DNA of 17,058 bases from Acanthaster planci (lineage: Eukaryota; Echinodermata; Asteroidea; Valvatida; Acanthasteridae), in assembly GCF_001949145.1 (NCBI RefSeq), contig NW_019091389.1, forward strand, positions 1,245,973-1,263,030, in the 5' to 3' direction. Below are positions 16,271 through 17,058 of the stretch, one piece after another; within the stretch, counting starts at the first letter, position 1, and every line of letters starts with the position of its first letter. A program made the translations under genes and the position numbers. Below the pieces are notes generated by a model. It saw nothing but the letters and a program-made list of their open reading frames with translations. It made no database searches and was not told the DNA's origin.

Positions 16271-17058
16271 CCATGGGCGTATTTAGTAATTTCAAAACAG
16301 CATTTATTGAATTCAGGATACAAGGCACTTGTGCACAACATTTGAGCTGTCTTCACCAGGTAAAAATGTGACAAAAAGGTAAAAAAAAATCCGCATTGTA
16401 GGAGGACTTTTTACTACCCTAAGTGAACGTCAGTCGTAGTGTAAGGAAAACCACATCCAACCTGGGCTAGGCCTAGGCATGCTCATGATTCTTTTATTGC
16501 CAGGCCCTACTTCCTGAACAGTAAGGCACTACCCTGTAGGCCTAACTGATTCCTGATGTTTGATGGTTCTGTATGCAACGACATTCAAATTTCATGTATC
16601 TTCCCCAAAATGAGTTTTGCTATGTCTTGGGGTGTTTCTGTAAAGAACAGTTGGTCTGTTGTGGACTTCAGTTTTCTTTTTAATCAGTGCAAAAATGCTG
16701 GCTTAAAACTGATATGATACAATCGTTTAATTCCCACATTAAAACTGAGTGAGCATACATGTGTTTTAGTGTACCCTCGGCCTTGCCCCAAACTAGGGCC
16801 AGTCCACAGGACTACCCCCTATCCTTAGCCATTAACTCAATGCTCCCCAAAACACTGACAATTTCCTTACTTTGCAAAAAGCTTCCTGGAAGCCCGATAT
16901 TTCTCATACGGCTTCATTACCCAACATGCCCAATCTGTTTATTAATTCACAAATATGAGAACTGATCCCTACAAATCATTCCCGTTTGACATGTTTAATA
17001 GCATTGTGCATTGAAGTACAAAGTACATTTGGATGGTCAATATGCACGTGCTTTGAGG
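16271..17058. other. Noncoding right edge
   Basis: AT-rich sequence with AGGCCTA words near 16468 and 16538. The frames at 16133-16371 and 16759-16965 have no motifs. No gene or structured repeat that I can support. Confidence 0.35.

Overview
The window looks like a piece of an animal nuclear genome, probably a marine invertebrate. One multi-exon gene with consensus GT-AG introns covers more than half of it, the rest is AT-rich noncoding DNA with short repeats and a foldback element, and short words such as ACATGTA and AGGCCTA recur. The wording of the repeats suggests an invertebrate deuterostome (echinoderm, hemichordate or cephalochordate), but that is an impression, not a demonstration. 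There are no bacterial operons, no rRNA or tRNA, and no CRISPR array.

The main gene lies on the minus strand from 11624 (start codon) down to 1987 (stop). I could rebuild it as ten coding exons whose phases all agree (28, 13, 130, 124, 174, 154, 49, 227, 188 and 203 nt; 1290 nt, 429 residues). It encodes a divergent VPS4-like AAA ATPase: a weakly conserved N-terminal helical region in the place of the MIT domain, a basic linker, a complete AAA module (Walker A, pore tryptophan, Walker B, sensor 1, two arginine fingers), a VPS4-type beta-domain region and the VPS4 C-terminal helix ending in FGQTG. Canonical VPS4 drives ESCRT-III disassembly. The substitutions here suggest a paralogue rather than the housekeeping orthologue. 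Two exons are unusually small (13 and 49 nt), and exon 5 starts at three consecutive in-frame CAG acceptors.

Layout: 1-1320 is AT-rich DNA with a palindromic AATAAATTTATT that reads as a poly(A) signal on both strands. 1321-1826 is a near full-length palindromic foldback/MITE element bounded by TTAA. 1987-11624 is the VPS4-like gene; its introns hold a CpG-rich block, a GGCCTTGG-type repeat, an AAGTC-rich repeat and a short direct repeat. 10866-12574 and 12578-14052 are two closely similar copies of the same 1.5-1.7 kb, covering intron 1, the first coding exon and the promoter region. They are separated by a single N at exactly the junction, which is what two unmerged haplotypes at a contig join would look like. 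The larger copy carries 236 bp of upstream sequence with two CACGTG boxes that the other lacks. 14053-17058 has several unassigned open frames, a strong hairpin and CpG-rich repeat-like DNA, but no gene I can name.
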